Positions 52,968-62,880 of a stretch of DNA of 64,000 bases are shown here, one piece after another. The notes under the pieces are model-generated. The model was given only the letters and a program-made list of their open reading frames with translations. It made no database searches and was not told the origin of the DNA. Each line of letters opens with the position of its first letter. The first letter of the stretch is position 1. The DNA comes from JBCCQL01 sp039414355. GTDB lineage: Bacteria > Planctomycetota > Planctomycetia > Pirellulales > Lacipirellulaceae. The position numbers and the translations under genes were made by a program. The stretch covers positions 1 through 64,000 of the forward strand of contig JBCDJN010000012.1 of NCBI GenBank assembly GCA_039414355.1, given 5' to 3'.

Positions 52968-54026
52968 CTATTTCGTGGTTCCGCTCGCTGCTGTCGAGGC
53001 CGAACGGGGGCCGCCGGGGCCGAGGGACCAGACCCGCACCGTGGTGTCGTAGCTGCCCGAGACGAGCCAGCGGCCGGCGCCGTCGAGTGCTAGCGACGTG
53101 ACGGCGCCCGTGTGGCCCACCAGCCGGCGGTCGACCTGGTTGCTCGCCAGGTCCCAGACGCGGATCACGTTGTCGGCGCCGCCCACCGCCAGGCGGCCGG
53201 CGTCGAGGAAGATCACGCTCCGCGCCTTCGCCGCCTGCGGCAGCTCCGCGGCCAGGTCCCCCGTGGCCGCGTCGAACAGCCGGACGAAGGCGCCGTCGCC
53301 CGCCGCCGCTACCAGACTGCTATCAGGCGAGAAAGCCAGCGCGTGCACCCGGCGGGTGGCGGCCGGCGTGTCCCGGCCGGGGGCGCCCGTGTGCAGGTCC
53401 CAGAGCCGCAGCCGCCCGTTGCGGCCCGCGGCGGCCATCCAGCGGCCATCGGGCGAAACGGCCACCGCGCGGGTGTCTTCGCAAGGGGTGTTGAGCGTCT
53501 GATCGAGCGAACTGCTAGCAAGGCTGTAGACCCTGAGCGGGTCTCGGAAGCCGACGGTCACCAGTTGCTCGCCGTTCGGGTGGAAGGCGACCGACGAGAG
53601 CGGGCCCTCCGCCAGTTGGTTGCTCAGGTTCAGCTCGTGGCCGCCCTCGCTCAGCGTCCACAGGCAGAGCTGATGGTCGGCGCCGACCGTCGCCAGGCGG
53701 TTAGACATCGGGTCGAGCTGCAGGCCGCGGACCCAGTCTTCGTGCCCCCGCAGGCGGACGGCGGGCTCGCCTTTGCCGTCCCGCCAGATGCGCACAACGT
53801 GGTCATCGCCGCCGGCGGCAATCGTGCGTCCGTCTGCCGAGACGGCGACCGCAGTCACCACGGCGGGCCGGCGGCCCTGCTCGTCGGTGAGGTTTAGCAC
53901 GCGGTCGGCCGAGATCGTGCTCTGGCCAAGGGCGCCCGTGGCGATCAGGGCGGCGGCCGCCGCAGCGGTGGCGGCCACAAAGCGAACCAGCGGGAAGCTG
54001 GCGCGGGGAAGGTGGTCGTAACGCAC
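52968..54026 (-). CDS. Secreted WD40 beta-propeller protein
   Basis: 352 residues. A signal peptide (FVAATAAAAAALIATGALGQ, about 18-35) is followed by seven WD40-like repeats, for example VVTAVAVSADGRTIAAGGDDHVVRIW, GHEDWVRGLQLDP, HALAFSPDSSLVAAAGDGAFVRLFD and SYDTTVRVWSLG, enough for one complete propeller. Such proteins scaffold other proteins; here it would act outside the cytoplasmic membrane. The gene lies 117 bp upstream of nothing on its own strand but the giant surface protein starts 118 bp further down on the same strand, so they may be transcribed together. Partner unknown. Confidence 0.88.
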   Translation of the reverse strand: MRYDHLPRASFPLVRFVAATAAAAAALIATGALGQSTISADRVLNLTDEQGRRPAVVTAVAVSADGRTIAAGGDDHVVRIWRDGKGEPAVRLRGHEDWVRGLQLDPMSNRLATVGADHQLCLWTLSEGGHELNLSNQLAEGPLSSVAFHPNGEQLVTVGFRDPLRVYSLASSSLDQTLNTPCEDTRAVAVSPDGRWMAAAGRNGRLRLWDLHTGAPGRDTPAATRRVHALAFSPDSSLVAAAGDGAFVRLFDAATGDLAAELPQAAKARSVIFLDAGRLAVGGADNVIRVWDLASNQVDRRLVGHTGAVTSLALDGAGRWLVSGSYDTTVRVWSLGPGGPRSASTAASGTTK

Positions 54027-54166
54027 GGCGAGGGCTCCGACGATAGGCGCGAGAAAGGGGTCTCTCTCGGTCTATCGGCCGCAGCGGCGTCACGCCGGCA
54101 TCGAAATCTGCCGGTTCTCGCTTTTGGGCGAACTGGGCGAAGGTTGCGGGGCGATGGCGGGCCCGA

Positions 54167-56068
54167 TCAGCCTTCGGTGCTAGCGTCGGCGCCGGCTCCG
54201 GCTTCGGGCACGGGCTCGGCGTTGGCTTTCGGCTCGGCAACTGGCTCAGGCTCGGCCGGCTTTGCTTCGGTGGTCTCGGGATCGGCTGACTCAGGTTCGC
54301 TTGGTTCCGATGCGGGCTCGGACTGCGGCTCCGAAGGCTCCTCGGGCGAAGGCTCCTCCATCGCCTGTTCGGATGGCTCGCTAGCGGGCGGCGATTCCGG
54401 CGAAGCCGCGTCGGTTCCGCTTTCCGGCTCGGTCTCCTCGGGGGATTCCTCGATGGTTCCTTCCGCGGGCGCGGCGGCGGGGGTCGGCTGCGGGCCGGCG
54501 TCGGCCGCCTTCATGCGTTGCCGCTCTTGGTAGGCGGCCAGCTCGTCGGCCAGCTTGCGGTCGGTGTCGAACTCGGCCACCACTTCCCACAGGGGGAAAT
54601 CATCGGGGATCTCCTCGTCGAGCTGATCGAGCACGCGGTTGTACTCAATCACGTGGTAGACGATGTCCTCGCCGGTGGTGCCGTCCGGGTCCATGGTTTC
54701 TGGGAACGCGTCGACGACTTTGCGCCAGCTCCGCATCGCCCGCTCGTACAGGCCCTTCGCCTTGACCGGGTCGAGTTCCTCGTTGAACGCCTTCTTGCCC
54801 AGGAACACGGCTTGGCGGGCGTCGATGGCGTCTTCGGTCTGCTCGAACTGGCACCGCATCAGCCAGTAGTCGTAGTTGGCCGTCTTCTTGTACGCCTTGG
54901 TGAAGCGGAGCAGTTGGTCCAAGCGCATCGCCTCGGCGGCGAGGCGGTCCGCCTCGCGGCGACGCTCCGGCTTATCCTCTCCAATCTGCGCGGCGAGTTG
55001 GGCCGGCTGGAACCTGAGCGCGCGTTCGGCGCCGCGGACTTCGGTCCGTTCCTCGGGGGTGCGTTCCGCGTCGGGTTTCTCGAGCGCAGCCCGCTGAGCG
55101 TCGGTCAGCTTGGCGCGAAGCTCAGCCATCAACGTCTCGAACGACTCGGGCTCGAGCTCCTCGAGTCGCTGCATGGCATCGGCGGTCAATTCGGCCACGC
55201 GTTCTTGTTCGGAGAGCCGGAGGATGACGCCGGTGGAGTGCTCCACGTCGCGGCGGCCGAAGTCGATCCACTCGCTCTCGCCGGCGCCCCAGGACGCCTC
55301 GGCGGTCTCAAACTCGCCGTCTTCTTCGATCGCCTCGGAGTAGTTCATCTGGCTCTTGGGCGAGCTGGCGTAGAAGACCAGCGGGCTCTTGCGGCCGATG
55401 CCGCGGCCGCGGTCGTCGGCGGCCACCACCGACTCGTCGTACCATTCCTTGGAGACGAGCCAGTTGTCTCGCCGGTCGGCGGGGCGGTCTTTGTGGTACT
55501 CGTCGTCCGCCTTGAAGAGCCGGCGGTACTGCTCCACCTCGTCCGCCCGGCCGATCTTCTGACCGATGAACCAGCCCAGCTCCCAAAGGATCTGGGGGTT
55601 GTCCCGGTTGAACTTCTCGCCCTGCTCCAGAAATTCGATGCCGCGGCGGACGTAGTAGTACCGGTCGCGGTAGTCGTCGAACTCAACGGAGAGGTTGTAG
55701 CTCTGGTTCCACGACTGGTACTTCCAGAACGTGATGAAGTTGGGCTGCAGCTTGGCGAGCTGGTCGAGCGTGGCGGTGAGCCGGCTCCAGTTCTCGGTCT
55801 TCTTGTAGTGGTTGGCCTGGTGCCAGAGCAGGTTGACCGCCACGCCGCGGAGGCCGAGCGTGGCCAGCTTCATGGTCTCGCTGGCGGGGTCGATCTCGCC
55901 CAGGTCGCCCTGCCCGAGGTTGTTCTCGGTGCGCATCTTGGCGAGCACGCCCCCCTCTTCGCCGGCCGAAGGGATCGCCGGCGCACTGAGCGACCAGAGC
56001 GGGAACAACAACGCCGCCATCCCGGCGCCGTAGCCAATCTTGCGGTAAAAGCCGGTGCGTTTGGTCAT
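54167..56068 (-). CDS. Membrane-anchored helical (TPR-like) protein of an ABC transporter cluster
   Basis: 633 residues. An N-terminal transmembrane helix (GYGAGMAALLFPLWSLSAPAI) anchors the protein. The body has helix pairs with TPR-like pattern (LRGVAVNLLWHQANHYKKTENW, QLAKLQPNFITFWKYQSWNQSYN, YYVRRGIEFLEQGEKFN, LWELGWFIGQKIGRADEVEQYRRLF). The final about 120 residues are Glu/Pro/Ala/Ser-rich and disordered. It is encoded directly downstream of an ABC permease on the same strand, 86 bp away, so it is probably part of the same unit. The start codon is abutted by heptad repeats (56069-56103). I do not recognise a named family. Confidence 0.8.
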   Translation of the reverse strand: MTKRTGFYRKIGYGAGMAALLFPLWSLSAPAIPSAGEEGGVLAKMRTENNLGQGDLGEIDPASETMKLATLGLRGVAVNLLWHQANHYKKTENWSRLTATLDQLAKLQPNFITFWKYQSWNQSYNLSVEFDDYRDRYYYVRRGIEFLEQGEKFNRDNPQILWELGWFIGQKIGRADEVEQYRRLFKADDEYHKDRPADRRDNWLVSKEWYDESVVAADDRGRGIGRKSPLVFYASSPKSQMNYSEAIEEDGEFETAEASWGAGESEWIDFGRRDVEHSTGVILRLSEQERVAELTADAMQRLEELEPESFETLMAELRAKLTDAQRAALEKPDAERTPEERTEVRGAERALRFQPAQLAAQIGEDKPERRREADRLAAEAMRLDQLLRFTKAYKKTANYDYWLMRCQFEQTEDAIDARQAVFLGKKAFNEELDPVKAKGLYERAMRSWRKVVDAFPETMDPDGTTGEDIVYHVIEYNRVLDQLDEEIPDDFPLWEVVAEFDTDRKLADELAAYQERQRMKAADAGPQPTPAAAPAEGTIEESPEETEPESGTDAASPESPPASEPSEQAMEEPSPEEPSEPQSEPASEPSEPESADPETTEAKPAEPEPVAEPKANAEPVPEAGAGADASTEG

Positions 56069-56103
56069 GGGGTAGTGGCGAGTGCTAGTGGCGGGTGGCG
56101 ACT
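56069..56103 (-). repeat. Heptanucleotide array abutting the TPR-like start codon
   Basis: Plus strand: GGGGTAG, TGGCGAG, TGCTAGT, GGCGGGT, GGCGACT; related to GTGGCGA units at purQ and in valS. No Shine-Dalgarno motif is visible in the leader. Confidence 0.65.
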
Positions 56104-56122
56104 CGTGACATCGACGGGCGTC

Positions 56123-56150
56123 TGAAGCCTGACCCCTGAAGCCTGATACT
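56123..56150 (-). repeat. Second heptad array between the permease and the TPR-like gene
   Basis: TGAAGCC, TGACCCC, TGAAGCC, TGATACT; a different family from the array at 56069. Units 1 and 3 are identical. It ends four bases before the permease stop codon. Confidence 0.6.
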
Positions 56151-56154
56151 CTTG

Positions 56155-58008
56155 CTACGCTTTGGCTACTTCTCTTGATCGCAGGAAGAAGTAGCCGGCG
56201 ATGGAAAGTCCGATGATGTACGCCGCGGCGATGGCGAGCTCGCGGCCGATGACCGGCGACGGGATCGAGAAGCCTTCGGCCACGTAGTTCACGCTGCTCA
56301 GCGTGCGGAAGTCGGGCAGCACGTAGGCGATCTTCTCGATGACGAACTGCACCACGTCATCGGCGCCCTTCATCAGCGAGACGCCGATCGCTTGCGACTG
56401 CGTGTCGGTGTCGAACTGGGTGGTCAGGTTCATCTGGGTGACGATCCGCACGAGGGCCTCCACCGGCCCGCCGCCGTAGACCTTGTCGCCGTTCGGCTGC
56501 ACGCCCGTGGCGATACCGATCAGGAAGCCGCGGAAGAACCCGAGCAGCACAAAGCTGGTGGTGAACAGCATGGCGATCGGCCCGTTGAGGAACGTGCTGG
56601 CGGTCACGCCGATGGCGATGACCACGACCATCTGCACCCAGATGCTCAGGTAGCCTTTGACGAAGTTCCAGAACGGGTTGTCCTCCGGCAAACGGATGTA
56701 GCAGTCCGCCTGGGCGAAGCCGTAGTACTGGGCGCGCTCCAGCGGCTGGACAATCACCTCGAGCTCGCCGGATTCGCTCACCAGGTCGTCCAGCTGGTTG
56801 ATCTCGTTGCGGTCGGTATCGAACTGTTCGACCGGGAACTCAAACAGGTCAAGCTGCCCGTCGCGGGCGCCGAACAACTGGATGCTGTTCACCTGCTTTG
56901 TCTCCGGGTTGCGGAGCTGCACGCTGCCCTGGATGGGCCGAGTGATCTCGCCCTTGTGCGTGCGGAAGACCCGCACCAGCAGCTCGATGGGCAGGACGCG
57001 GGTGTCACCGCTGGTGTCGAGCGTGTTCTCGTTGATGCCTGAGAACTTCCAGATGGCGGCGGCGCGGGTGCCGCCCTCGATGAAGCTGCGGTAGCCCCAC
57101 TCGTTGCCAACGCTCACGCCGCGTTCCTTGGGCACGCCGTTGCGGTCGAGGAATCGGAGCTTACCCCGCTGCGGCACGCGGGCCCGGAGCAAGCCGGTGG
57201 GGCTTGAGGTGACCTGCACCTCGCCGCCGGCTTCGATGACATGGTCGTGCCCATGGGCGGCGATCGCCAGGCCGTCGCCGTCGGGGCCAAGCGAGACGGC
57301 GTGGCGGTGGCCCTGCGTGATGGTGGTCTCGCCGCTGGCGCCGATCACTTCGCCTTCGATGGTGTCGTCGGTCAGCGTCTCGGCGGCGACGTCGTGCGTA
57401 TGGTCAAGCGACCGAGTGACGAACACGTACGAGCAGATCGCCATGAGCGCCAGCAGCACGGTGCCCACGGCGGTGAAGCCGAGGATGCGGCCCAGCACGA
57501 TATCGCCCGAGCGGACCGGCTTGGTCACCAGCGTGTAGATGGTCTTGCTCTTGAACTCGCCCGGCAGGCTGAAGGTGCTGATCAACAGGGCCAGCAGCAG
57601 CGACATGAAGCTGGTGGCGGTGAGCACCACGCTCAGGTAGAGCTTGACCGGGTCTTGGTGGTTGGTGGAGAGGAACCAGCCGGCGAACAGCAGGATGGCG
57701 ATGAACACCACCAGCGCGACCCAAACCCGCCGGCGGAGCGACTCCTTGACCGCCAGCCCGGCCAGCGCCGAGACCCGCCGCCACGATGTGCGGCTCAGCT
57801 CAACCACGCCCGTGCTGAGGGAGCGGTATATGGTCTCGCCCGCCCGCACCGGCCCGTGCCGGACCAACTGCACAAGAAAACCAAGCGCGATTCCAACGAG
57901 CGCCACGGCGCCGGCGGTGGCCAAGAATTGAATCAGCGCGGCCTGGTACCACTTGTCTCCTTGCAGGAGCCAGCCGAGGAACGACTCAATCTCGCGTTCA
58001 ATAACCAT
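56155..58008 (-). CDS. ABC transporter permease, ABC-2 type
   Basis: 617 residues. About seven hydrophobic helices: two near the N-terminus (AALIQFLATAGAVALVGIALGFLVQLV and VWVALVVFIAILLFAGWFL), a central group (LTATSFMSLLLALLISTF; ILGFTAVGTVLLALMAICSYVFVT) and a C-terminal group (SIWVQMVVVIAIGVTASTFL; AMLFTTSFVLLGFFRGFLIG; LAIAAAYIIGLSIAGYFFL). A large extracytoplasmic loop of about 300 residues lies between. The ATPase gene is upstream on the strand (84 bp gap), and the TPR-like gene follows. The leader consists of a heptad array. Substrate unknown. Confidence 0.88.
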   Translation of the reverse strand: MVIEREIESFLGWLLQGDKWYQAALIQFLATAGAVALVGIALGFLVQLVRHGPVRAGETIYRSLSTGVVELSRTSWRRVSALAGLAVKESLRRRVWVALVVFIAILLFAGWFLSTNHQDPVKLYLSVVLTATSFMSLLLALLISTFSLPGEFKSKTIYTLVTKPVRSGDIVLGRILGFTAVGTVLLALMAICSYVFVTRSLDHTHDVAAETLTDDTIEGEVIGASGETTITQGHRHAVSLGPDGDGLAIAAHGHDHVIEAGGEVQVTSSPTGLLRARVPQRGKLRFLDRNGVPKERGVSVGNEWGYRSFIEGGTRAAAIWKFSGINENTLDTSGDTRVLPIELLVRVFRTHKGEITRPIQGSVQLRNPETKQVNSIQLFGARDGQLDLFEFPVEQFDTDRNEINQLDDLVSESGELEVIVQPLERAQYYGFAQADCYIRLPEDNPFWNFVKGYLSIWVQMVVVIAIGVTASTFLNGPIAMLFTTSFVLLGFFRGFLIGIATGVQPNGDKVYGGGPVEALVRIVTQMNLTTQFDTDTQSQAIGVSLMKGADDVVQFVIEKIAYVLPDFRTLSSVNYVAEGFSIPSPVIGRELAIAAAYIIGLSIAGYFFLRSREVAKA

Positions 58009-58050
58009 TGATAGACGCTAGGCGCTAGTTGTTAGGCGCTAGTTCGCAAG
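58009..58050 (-). repeat. Heptanucleotide array abutting the ABC permease start codon
   Basis: Plus strand: TGATAGA, CGCTAGG, CGCTAGT, TGTTAGG, CGCTAGT, TCGCAAG, in phase from the base next to the start codon. Same CTAGCG/CTAACA family as 46233-46267. Confidence 0.75.
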
Positions 58051-58091
58051 CGTGGGGCAGACGGGAAACCGAGCCGATGAACTCCGCAGGG

Positions 58092-59030
<939 letters not shown>

Positions 59031-59524
59031 CGCTCGCCTCGGTGGCGGACGGGAATTGGAATGTCAGTTGGGGCCGGGAATTTCCGTTCGCGACGGCGAA
59101 TTCGTGCTCACACGTTCAGCGCGGAGCAAAGAAGAGGCTGCTCAGCTCCGCTACGGAGCGGGCTGCCGAGTGGTTCAGTCCCGGCGGTCGCCACGCCGCA
59201 CCGCGTGAACTTGCGATATTAAGTGCGGCGAAACACGCTGGCAAGGATCGCCGGCCGGGCGGGCCGACTTAGGAGGAAGGAGATTGGGGGGATGTTGGTG
59301 GTAGGGGAGATGACGGTCTAGGGATCGCGTCACCGCCGAAGGCCAATAAGGGGTGCCTTGATCGAAGCCTTCAAGTTGAGCCCCGAGCAACCCCCCGCAA
59401 GAGCTCTTGGACGGAGCTGCTGGGGTTTCGTTTCGCTGCGATCCCCGCCACCCAATCGCCGACCATCCCCTCAATCCCCAGCATCCCCACATCGCCTTTG
59501 TACTTCACTTCACTGTCCAGCTGC
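59031..59524. other. Intergenic region between the ABC ATPase and tyrS
   Basis: 494 bases with no gene I can support. It contains two G-rich versus C-rich degenerate arrays: GGAGATTGGGGGGATG-type units near 59275-59322 and CCCAATCGCC...CCATCCCC-type units near 59449-59497, which look like imperfect inverted relatives with a core of about 126 bases. A small hairpin CAGCTCCG-CTA-CGGAGC occurs near 59135-59160. I saw no tRNA or small RNA. Confidence 0.45.
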
Positions 59525-60820
59525 TCAGTTGGTAAACCGCAGCAGGGCGTACCGCTTTTTGCCGGCTCTGAGGACGATGACCGTCTCGCTCGCCAGTTCG
59601 GCCGCCGTGAGCACCGTCGCCGGGTCCTCGACCCGGCGGTTATTCACGTACGCCCCGCCGCTGGCCACGGTGCGGCGGGCGTCGCCCTTGCTGCCGGCCA
59701 GCAGCTTCCCCTCCGCCAGGGCGTCGATGATGGTCAGCGAGCCATCCTCCAGCCGGCTGCGGGGCAGCTCCCGGCTCGGCACGTCGGCGAAGATGCCGGC
59801 GAGCTGGGCGTCGCTGAGATCCTCAATCTCGGCTCCAAAGAAGACCTGGGTCGCCCGCTCGGCCACTTTCAGGCCCTCGTCGCCGTGAACCAGCCGGGTC
59901 AGTTCTTCGGCTAACCGCGTCTGGCTCTCACGCTTGGCGGCGTCCGCCTCGCGGGCGGCGTCGAGCGACTCGATCTCCTCCCGCTCCAGGTCGGTGAGCA
60001 TCCGCAGGCACTTGCCCACGTCGGCGTCGTCGACCCGCTTCCAGTACTGATAGAACTCGTAGGGGCTGGTCCGCTCGGCGTCCAGCCACAGGGCGCCGGC
60101 CTCGCTCTTGCCCATCTTCGAGCCGTCGCTCTTTGTGAGCAGCGGCCAGGTCATGCCGTAGAGCTGCACGCCGTGCATCCGGCGGCCGAGATCGATGCCG
60201 GCGGTGATGTTGCCCCACTGGTCGCTGCCGCCCGCCTGCAGCTCGCAGCCGTGCTGCCGGTTGAGGTGCACGAAGTCGTACGCCTGCAGCAGCATGTAGC
60301 TGAACTCCGTATAGCTCATGCCGCCGGCCGAATCCCCGTCGTCACCACGGCCGAGCCGGCTCTTCACAGAGTCCTTGCCCAGCATGACATTCACCGGGAA
60401 GTTCTTGCCGACGTCGCGCAGGAACTCGAGGTAGCTCCACGGGCCGGTCCAGTCGTGGTTGTTGACCAGCAGCGCGGCGTTGCCCGCCGCTTCGAAGTCG
60501 AGGAAGCGACGCATCTGCCGAGCGATGCCCTCCACGTTACGGGCCAGCGTCTCCTTATCCAGCAGCTTACGCTCGTCGTCTTTGCCGCTGGGGTCGCCAA
60601 TCATGCCGGTCGCGCCGCCGACCACGGCAATCGGCGTGTGCCCGGCTTTCTGCAGCCGCCGTAGCACGATCAGCCCGAGCAGGCTGCCGGCGTGCAGGCT
60701 CTCGGCCGTTGGGTCGAAGCCCGCGTAGATGGTCCGCGGCTTCGCTTCGAGCCAGGCGCCGAGCTTCTCGTCGGTCGTCTGATGAATCAGGCCACGCCAG
60801 GCGAGGTCGTCGTAGAGCAT
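59525..60820 (-). CDS. tyrS: Tyrosine--tRNA ligase
   Basis: 431 residues. Class I synthetase: FDPTAESLHAGSLLG carries the HIGH-like HAGS (43-46), GGATGMIGDPSGK is the ATP/tyrosine pocket, QAGGSDQWGNITAG binds tyrosine, and KMGKS (235-239) is the KMSKS loop, with G in place of S. The C-terminus (365-431, GSKGDARRTVASGGAYVNN and VLRAGKKRYALLRF) is an S4 RNA-binding domain. Start ATG at 60820 is abutted by heptads of the GGCTGTT/GGCTATT family. Charges tRNA-Tyr. Full length. Confidence 0.97.
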   Translation of the reverse strand: MLYDDLAWRGLIHQTTDEKLGAWLEAKPRTIYAGFDPTAESLHAGSLLGLIVLRRLQKAGHTPIAVVGGATGMIGDPSGKDDERKLLDKETLARNVEGIARQMRRFLDFEAAGNAALLVNNHDWTGPWSYLEFLRDVGKNFPVNVMLGKDSVKSRLGRGDDGDSAGGMSYTEFSYMLLQAYDFVHLNRQHGCELQAGGSDQWGNITAGIDLGRRMHGVQLYGMTWPLLTKSDGSKMGKSEAGALWLDAERTSPYEFYQYWKRVDDADVGKCLRMLTDLEREEIESLDAAREADAAKRESQTRLAEELTRLVHGDEGLKVAERATQVFFGAEIEDLSDAQLAGIFADVPSRELPRSRLEDGSLTIIDALAEGKLLAGSKGDARRTVASGGAYVNNRRVEDPATVLTAAELASETVIVLRAGKKRYALLRFTN

Positions 60821-60962
60821 GGGGAAAGGCTGTTGGCTATTGGCTGTTGGCTATTGGCCAACGACAAGACGCTATTCTTCGAGCTCGCGTGGCTGAAACG
60901 GCCGCCGCCAGGCGTTCGGTCCAAAAACATAACGCCAACAGCCAACGGCCAACAGCCAACAG
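60821..60962. repeat. Two heptad arrays facing each other around a 72-nt core
   Basis: Left: GGGGAAA, GGCTGTT, GGCTATT, GGCTGTT, GGCTATT, GGCCAAC (60821-60862), starting at the base next to the tyrS start codon. Right: GCCAACA, GCCAACG, GCCAACA, GCCAACA (60934-60961), reverse-complementary in kind. The core between them is about 72 bases. Paired, they make a long stem. The right array lies 12 bp from the ispD stop. Confidence 0.75.
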
Positions 60963-60973
60963 CCCCACACCCC

Positions 60974-61726
60974 CTACCTCCACAAATCATCATCCGCGAA
61001 CGGGTTCACGCCCTTGCTCTTGGGCGGCGGTTTGACCCGCAGGATCTGCTCGGCGAGTTTCAGGTCGGCCTTGGTGGTGATCTTGAGGTTGAGCGGCGAG
61101 CCCTCGACGATGGCGACCCGCTCGCCGAGCCGCTCGACCAGTTGGGCGTCGTCGGTGGCGGTGGCGACATCGTCCGCGGCGTAGGCCCGCTCCAGCAGGT
61201 CGCGGCGGAAGGCCTGCGGCGTTTGGGCGGCCCACAGGCCGACCCGCGGCACCGTCTCACCGATCATCGCCCCCTCGCCGGTCGACTCAACTCGCTTCAG
61301 GGTCGAAGCAACCGGCGACGCCAAGATCGCGGCGCCCGTTGCCCGGGTGCGGTCGAACAGGCTGTCGATTTCCTTGTCCGTCACGCAGGGCCGGGCGGCG
61401 TCGTGAACGGCGACAAACTCCGCGTCGCCCACCTTCGCCAGGCCGGAGCGGACCGAATCCGCCCGCTCCTTCCCACCACGGCAAACGGCCAGGCCGAGGA
61501 TCATGACGTTCGCCCCAAACTTTTGGTCGAACTCTTCGCGGTCCTCGTCCGACACCACCACCACGACCCGCGAAACGTCGTCACGGTTCACAAACCGCTC
61601 CGCCGAGTGCAGCCAGACCGCCCGGCCATCGAGCGGCGCGAACGGCTTCTTGTACACACCGCTGAACCGTGTGCTGCGACCCGCGGCGACAAGAACCACG
61701 GCGAACTGGGGGGAGCTCTCAGCCAT
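60974..61726 (-). CDS. ispD: 2-C-methyl-D-erythritol 4-phosphate cytidylyltransferase
   Basis: 250 residues. CTP:MEP cytidylyltransferase of the non-mevalonate isoprenoid pathway. Motifs: LVAAGRSTRF (12-21) for CTP binding, KERADSVRSGL, VHDAARPCV, AAQTPQAFRRDLL, ATDDAQLVERLG and GSPLNLKITTKADLKLAE. A basic, proline-rich C-terminal tail (KPPPKSKGVNPFADDDLWR) extends beyond the family core. The start ATG is followed upstream by heptad-like units and by a 28-bp dispersed element. The tyrS gene is downstream. Confidence 0.96.
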   Translation of the reverse strand: MAESSPQFAVVLVAAGRSTRFSGVYKKPFAPLDGRAVWLHSAERFVNRDDVSRVVVVVSDEDREEFDQKFGANVMILGLAVCRGGKERADSVRSGLAKVGDAEFVAVHDAARPCVTDKEIDSLFDRTRATGAAILASPVASTLKRVESTGEGAMIGETVPRVGLWAAQTPQAFRRDLLERAYAADDVATATDDAQLVERLGERVAIVEGSPLNLKITTKADLKLAEQILRVKPPPKSKGVNPFADDDLWR

Positions 61727-61749
61727 TTGCAGTTGGCTCTGGTGGGTGT

Positions 61750-61777
61750 GGCGAGCCGGTAGCGTAAGCGCCCGGAG
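61750..61777 (-). repeat. Dispersed 28-bp element, copy 3 (upstream of ispD)
   Basis: GGCGAGCCGGTAGCGTAAGC then GCCCGGAG on the plus strand. Between it and the ispD start (61726) the bases TTGCAGT, TGGCTCT, GGTGGGT can be read as degenerate heptads; this array is the weakest of the set. Confidence 0.55.
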
Positions 61778-61816
61778 CTATCGACCAACGATACCACACC
61801 CTGCAAGCGACCAGAG

Positions 61817-62788
61817 TCACGCGAAGTCCCGGCTCGGCGGCGCCGGCCCGCGACGCTCCACAGCCGCCTCGATCGCCGCGAGCTGCGTGTCACTCAATCG
61901 CCACCCCATGGCGCCGGCGGTCTCTTCGATCTGCCACGCCCGCTTGGCGCCGCACAGCACCGACGTGACGCCCGGCTGGTGCATGGTCCAGTTGATCACC
62001 ACCTGGGCGACCGTTCGCCCGGCCTCTTCGGCGATGCGTCGCAGCTCGGCGAGCAGCTCCTGGGTCTTCGCCCACTCCTCGCCCTGATAGACGGGGTACT
62101 TGAGCCGCTTGTCGGCGGGGTCCAGCTGGCCGTCGCGGGGCAGCTTGTCGGCCAGCACGCCCTTCATCAGCGGCCAGTACGTCATCACGGCGACGCCGTT
62201 CTCCCGGCACCATGGCAGCGTTTCGCGCTCGATGCCGCGTTGCAGCAGGTTGTACGGCAATTGCACCGCCGAGAGGGGGCAGACGGCGTGGAAGCGCTGG
62301 ATCTGGTCGAGCGTGCAGTTCGACGCCCCGACGGCGAGTGTCTTGCCCTCCTCGTGCAGCTCCAGCAGCCCGCCGGCGGACTCTTCGATCGCCACCTCGG
62401 GGTCGGGTGAGTGCAGGTAGAGCAGCTCCACGCGGTCGGTCCCAAGCCGGCGGAGGCTCTCTTCGCACTCCCGCTTGAGCGTCCCCGGCCGAGCGTCTTG
62501 GGCCATGGCGTCGCCCTCGAAGTGCACGCCGCCCTTGGTGGCGATCACCGCCAGATCGCGGTCGTCGCCGAGCGCCTCACCGAGCAGGCGTTCGCTCTCG
62601 CCATTGGGGCCATAGACGTAGGCGTTGTCGAAGTGGCAGACGCCCGCTTCGAGCGCCGCCAGGACGGTGGCGATGCCGTCTTCGTCGGAAGTCTCCAGCG
62701 TGGTCACACCCGCCATCGGCCAGCAGCCCAGCGCGACCGGTGAGACGACGTACTCCGTTCCCGGCAACTCGCGGCCCGGTTCATCCAT
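61817..62788 (-). CDS. Aldo/keto reductase
   Basis: 323 residues from the ATG at 62788; in-frame codons upstream lie in repeat sequence. NAD(P)H-dependent reductase of the AKR fold. The catalytic tetrad is visible: D54 and Y59 in CHFDNAYVYG, K85 in IATKGG and H126 in LYLHSPD. Family signatures GASNCTLDQIQRF (the GxSN strand), VQLPYNLLQR and VVINWTMHQPGVTSVLCG-type near the end follow. The substrate is unknown. The start codon is abutted by heptads of the tyrS family and the 28-bp element. Confidence 0.93.
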   Translation of the reverse strand: MDEPGRELPGTEYVVSPVALGCWPMAGVTTLETSDEDGIATVLAALEAGVCHFDNAYVYGPNGESERLLGEALGDDRDLAVIATKGGVHFEGDAMAQDARPGTLKRECEESLRRLGTDRVELLYLHSPDPEVAIEESAGGLLELHEEGKTLAVGASNCTLDQIQRFHAVCPLSAVQLPYNLLQRGIERETLPWCRENGVAVMTYWPLMKGVLADKLPRDGQLDPADKRLKYPVYQGEEWAKTQELLAELRRIAEEAGRTVAQVVINWTMHQPGVTSVLCGAKRAWQIEETAGAMGWRLSDTQLAAIEAAVERRGPAPPSRDFA

Positions 62789-62850
62789 GGCGAAGGCTGT
62801 TGGCTCTTGGCTGTTGACGATTGGCGAGCCGCGAGCGTCAGCGACCGGAG
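62789..62850 (-). repeat. Heptad array fused to dispersed element copy 4, abutting the aldo/keto reductase start
   Basis: Plus strand: GGCGAAG, GCTGTTG, GCTCTTG, GCTGTTG, ACGATTG (62789-62823), then the element GGCGAGCCGCGAGCGTCAGC and GACCGGAG (62823-62850). The heptads use the same GCTGTTG unit as tyrS. This is the tightest example of the combined architecture. Confidence 0.75.
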
Positions 62851-62880
62851 CGATTCCGTCAACTCCCGGCGGTCCCCCCG

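Noticed and set aside
59031..59524. A second tRNA or small RNA in the gap before tyrS
   Set aside because: The hairpin near 59135-59160 has no cloverleaf context and no matching T-loop.
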